From a virus: a stretch of DNA of 35,120 nucleotides. Below the pieces are notes generated by a model that searched no databases, was not told the DNA's origin, and worked only from the letters and a program-made list of their open reading frames with translations. Made by a program: the position numbers and the translations under genes. The stretch covers positions 1 to 35,120 of IMG/VR virus record IMGVR_UViG_3300036800_000259; one strand, 5' to 3'. This document shows positions 34,593 through 35,120 of this stretch, one piece after another; position 1 is the stretch's first letter; the number at the start of each line of letters is the position of its first letter.

Positions 34593-35011
34593 TGTCCGAT
34601 ATCATTCGACAAGGCACCGACTGCTGGATCATTGCTAGCAACTTAATCGACGTGCGCACCGGCCTGCAGATGAACGTCACCGGCTACAAAGTGACTGGCG
34701 TGGCTCGCGCACGGTATCAGCGTCGGGTGCTCGGTCGCCGAATCTACCACTACCGGATGCTCGATCCTATCGTGGCTACCTGGAATACCACGCCGACCGG
34801 CACTGACGGAGTGGCGACAGCCGGCACTAACGCCATCATGACGTCACAGCCGATCGATCAAGTGCAATTGCACATCACGCCAGCTCAGACAGAGACCTGG
34901 CGGTGCCCGCTGGTGCTGATACAAGCTGAGTTGATCGACCCTGTAACGGGATATGTCGCTCGAATAGTAGATGAGATCTTCGAGGTATCTTTTGATGCTG
35001 ATAATGACTAG
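34592..35011 (+). CDS. tail/baseplate-associated protein, 139 aa
   Basis: GTG on the upstream stop (TAGTG). Starts SDIIRQGTDCWIIASNLIDV with a later LIQAELIDPVTGYVARIVDE, the layout of BppU-like or deficient-fibre N-terminal domains of actinophages. Function inferred from position and pattern. Confidence 0.55.
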   Translation: MSDIIRQGTDCWIIASNLIDVRTGLQMNVTGYKVTGVARARYQRRVLGRRIYHYRMLDPIVATWNTTPTGTDGVATAGTNAIMTSQPIDQVQLHITPAQTETWRCPLVLIQAELIDPVTGYVARIVDEIFEVSFDADND

Positions 35012-35019
35012 GGAGTGGT

Positions 35020-35120
35020 ATGTCTGAAGAACCAGCGATGTTTGAGTCTGAGCTGCAGATAGAAGTTGTCGCAACTGTCACGCATCCTCCTGGTACGACG
35101 TTCGATGATGACGGTTTACC
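35020..35120 (+). CDS. start of a further late gene (3' truncated by window edge)
   Basis: ATG behind GGGAG; 33 codons visible (MSEEPAMFESELQIEVVATV, then THPPGTTFDDDGL). Too little to assign; position suggests another tail or appendage protein. Confidence 0.55.
   Translation, partial: MSEEPAMFESELQIEVVATVTHPPGTTFDDDGL

Overview
The window is a 35-kb piece of a tailed double-stranded DNA phage (or prophage) of HK97/siphovirus type. It most likely infects an actinobacterium. The grounds are the HK97-type terminase, portal, prohead protease and capsid, a tape measure with the usual C-terminal motif, the FDXHR-type zinc finger, the many GTG starts, and above all the large number of leaderless genes. 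Base composition is moderate rather than the very high GC of most actinomycetes. The host genus cannot be read from the sequence.

Layout. 1-2713: rightward small genes (the end of a CoiA-like gene, a membrane protein, an FDXHR zinc finger, a MerR/excisionase-like HTH, a C-terminal zinc-ribbon protein). 2793-8294: a mosaic of very small genes on both strands (many Cys-rich), a secreted ricin-type lectin, an SF2 helicase and an HNH nuclease. 8295-8674: an AT-rich repeat region without genes. 8675-14498: a leftward metabolic block holding a DNA methyltransferase, a VioB/ferritin-like protein with a Cys-rich C-terminus, a winged-helix protein, a DUF692 (MNIO) oxidase, a 51-aa DUF2063/BufC-like partner and a type I Baeyer-Villiger-type flavin monooxygenase. 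14546-35120: rightward structural genes in canonical order (candidate small terminase, TerL, portal, scaffold-like, protease, capsid, head-tail connector, tail proteins, tape measure, minor tail and fibre proteins), interrupted by ten leftward single-gene insertions.

Two things stand out. First, the leftward block looks like a phage-borne MNIO peptide/protein-modification locus. MNIOs, known from methanobactin, 3-thiaglutamate and bufferin biosynthesis, modify Cys residues and usually work with a DUF2063-type partner. Here the neighbouring candidate substrate is a 614-aa ferritin-like protein carrying Cys motifs of the type NxCAGQGGC, and a flavin monooxygenase is translationally coupled behind the MNIO.

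Second, about 19 copies of a repeated promoter cassette are scattered over the window. Each has a conserved GACAGTGCAGT block and TGTGG directly before a -10 hexamer. In most copies the -10 ends exactly 6 or 7 nt before the start codon, so the gene should be made from a leaderless mRNA. The cassettes fall into two classes in which the GACAGTGCAGT block is displaced by exactly 10 bp (one helical turn). Most copies drive a leftward small gene, and many at the same time end in the Shine-Dalgarno sequence of the next rightward gene. They therefore behave as modular two-way joints between phage genes, comparable in logic to the start-associated sequences of some mycobacteriophages but with built-in promoters.
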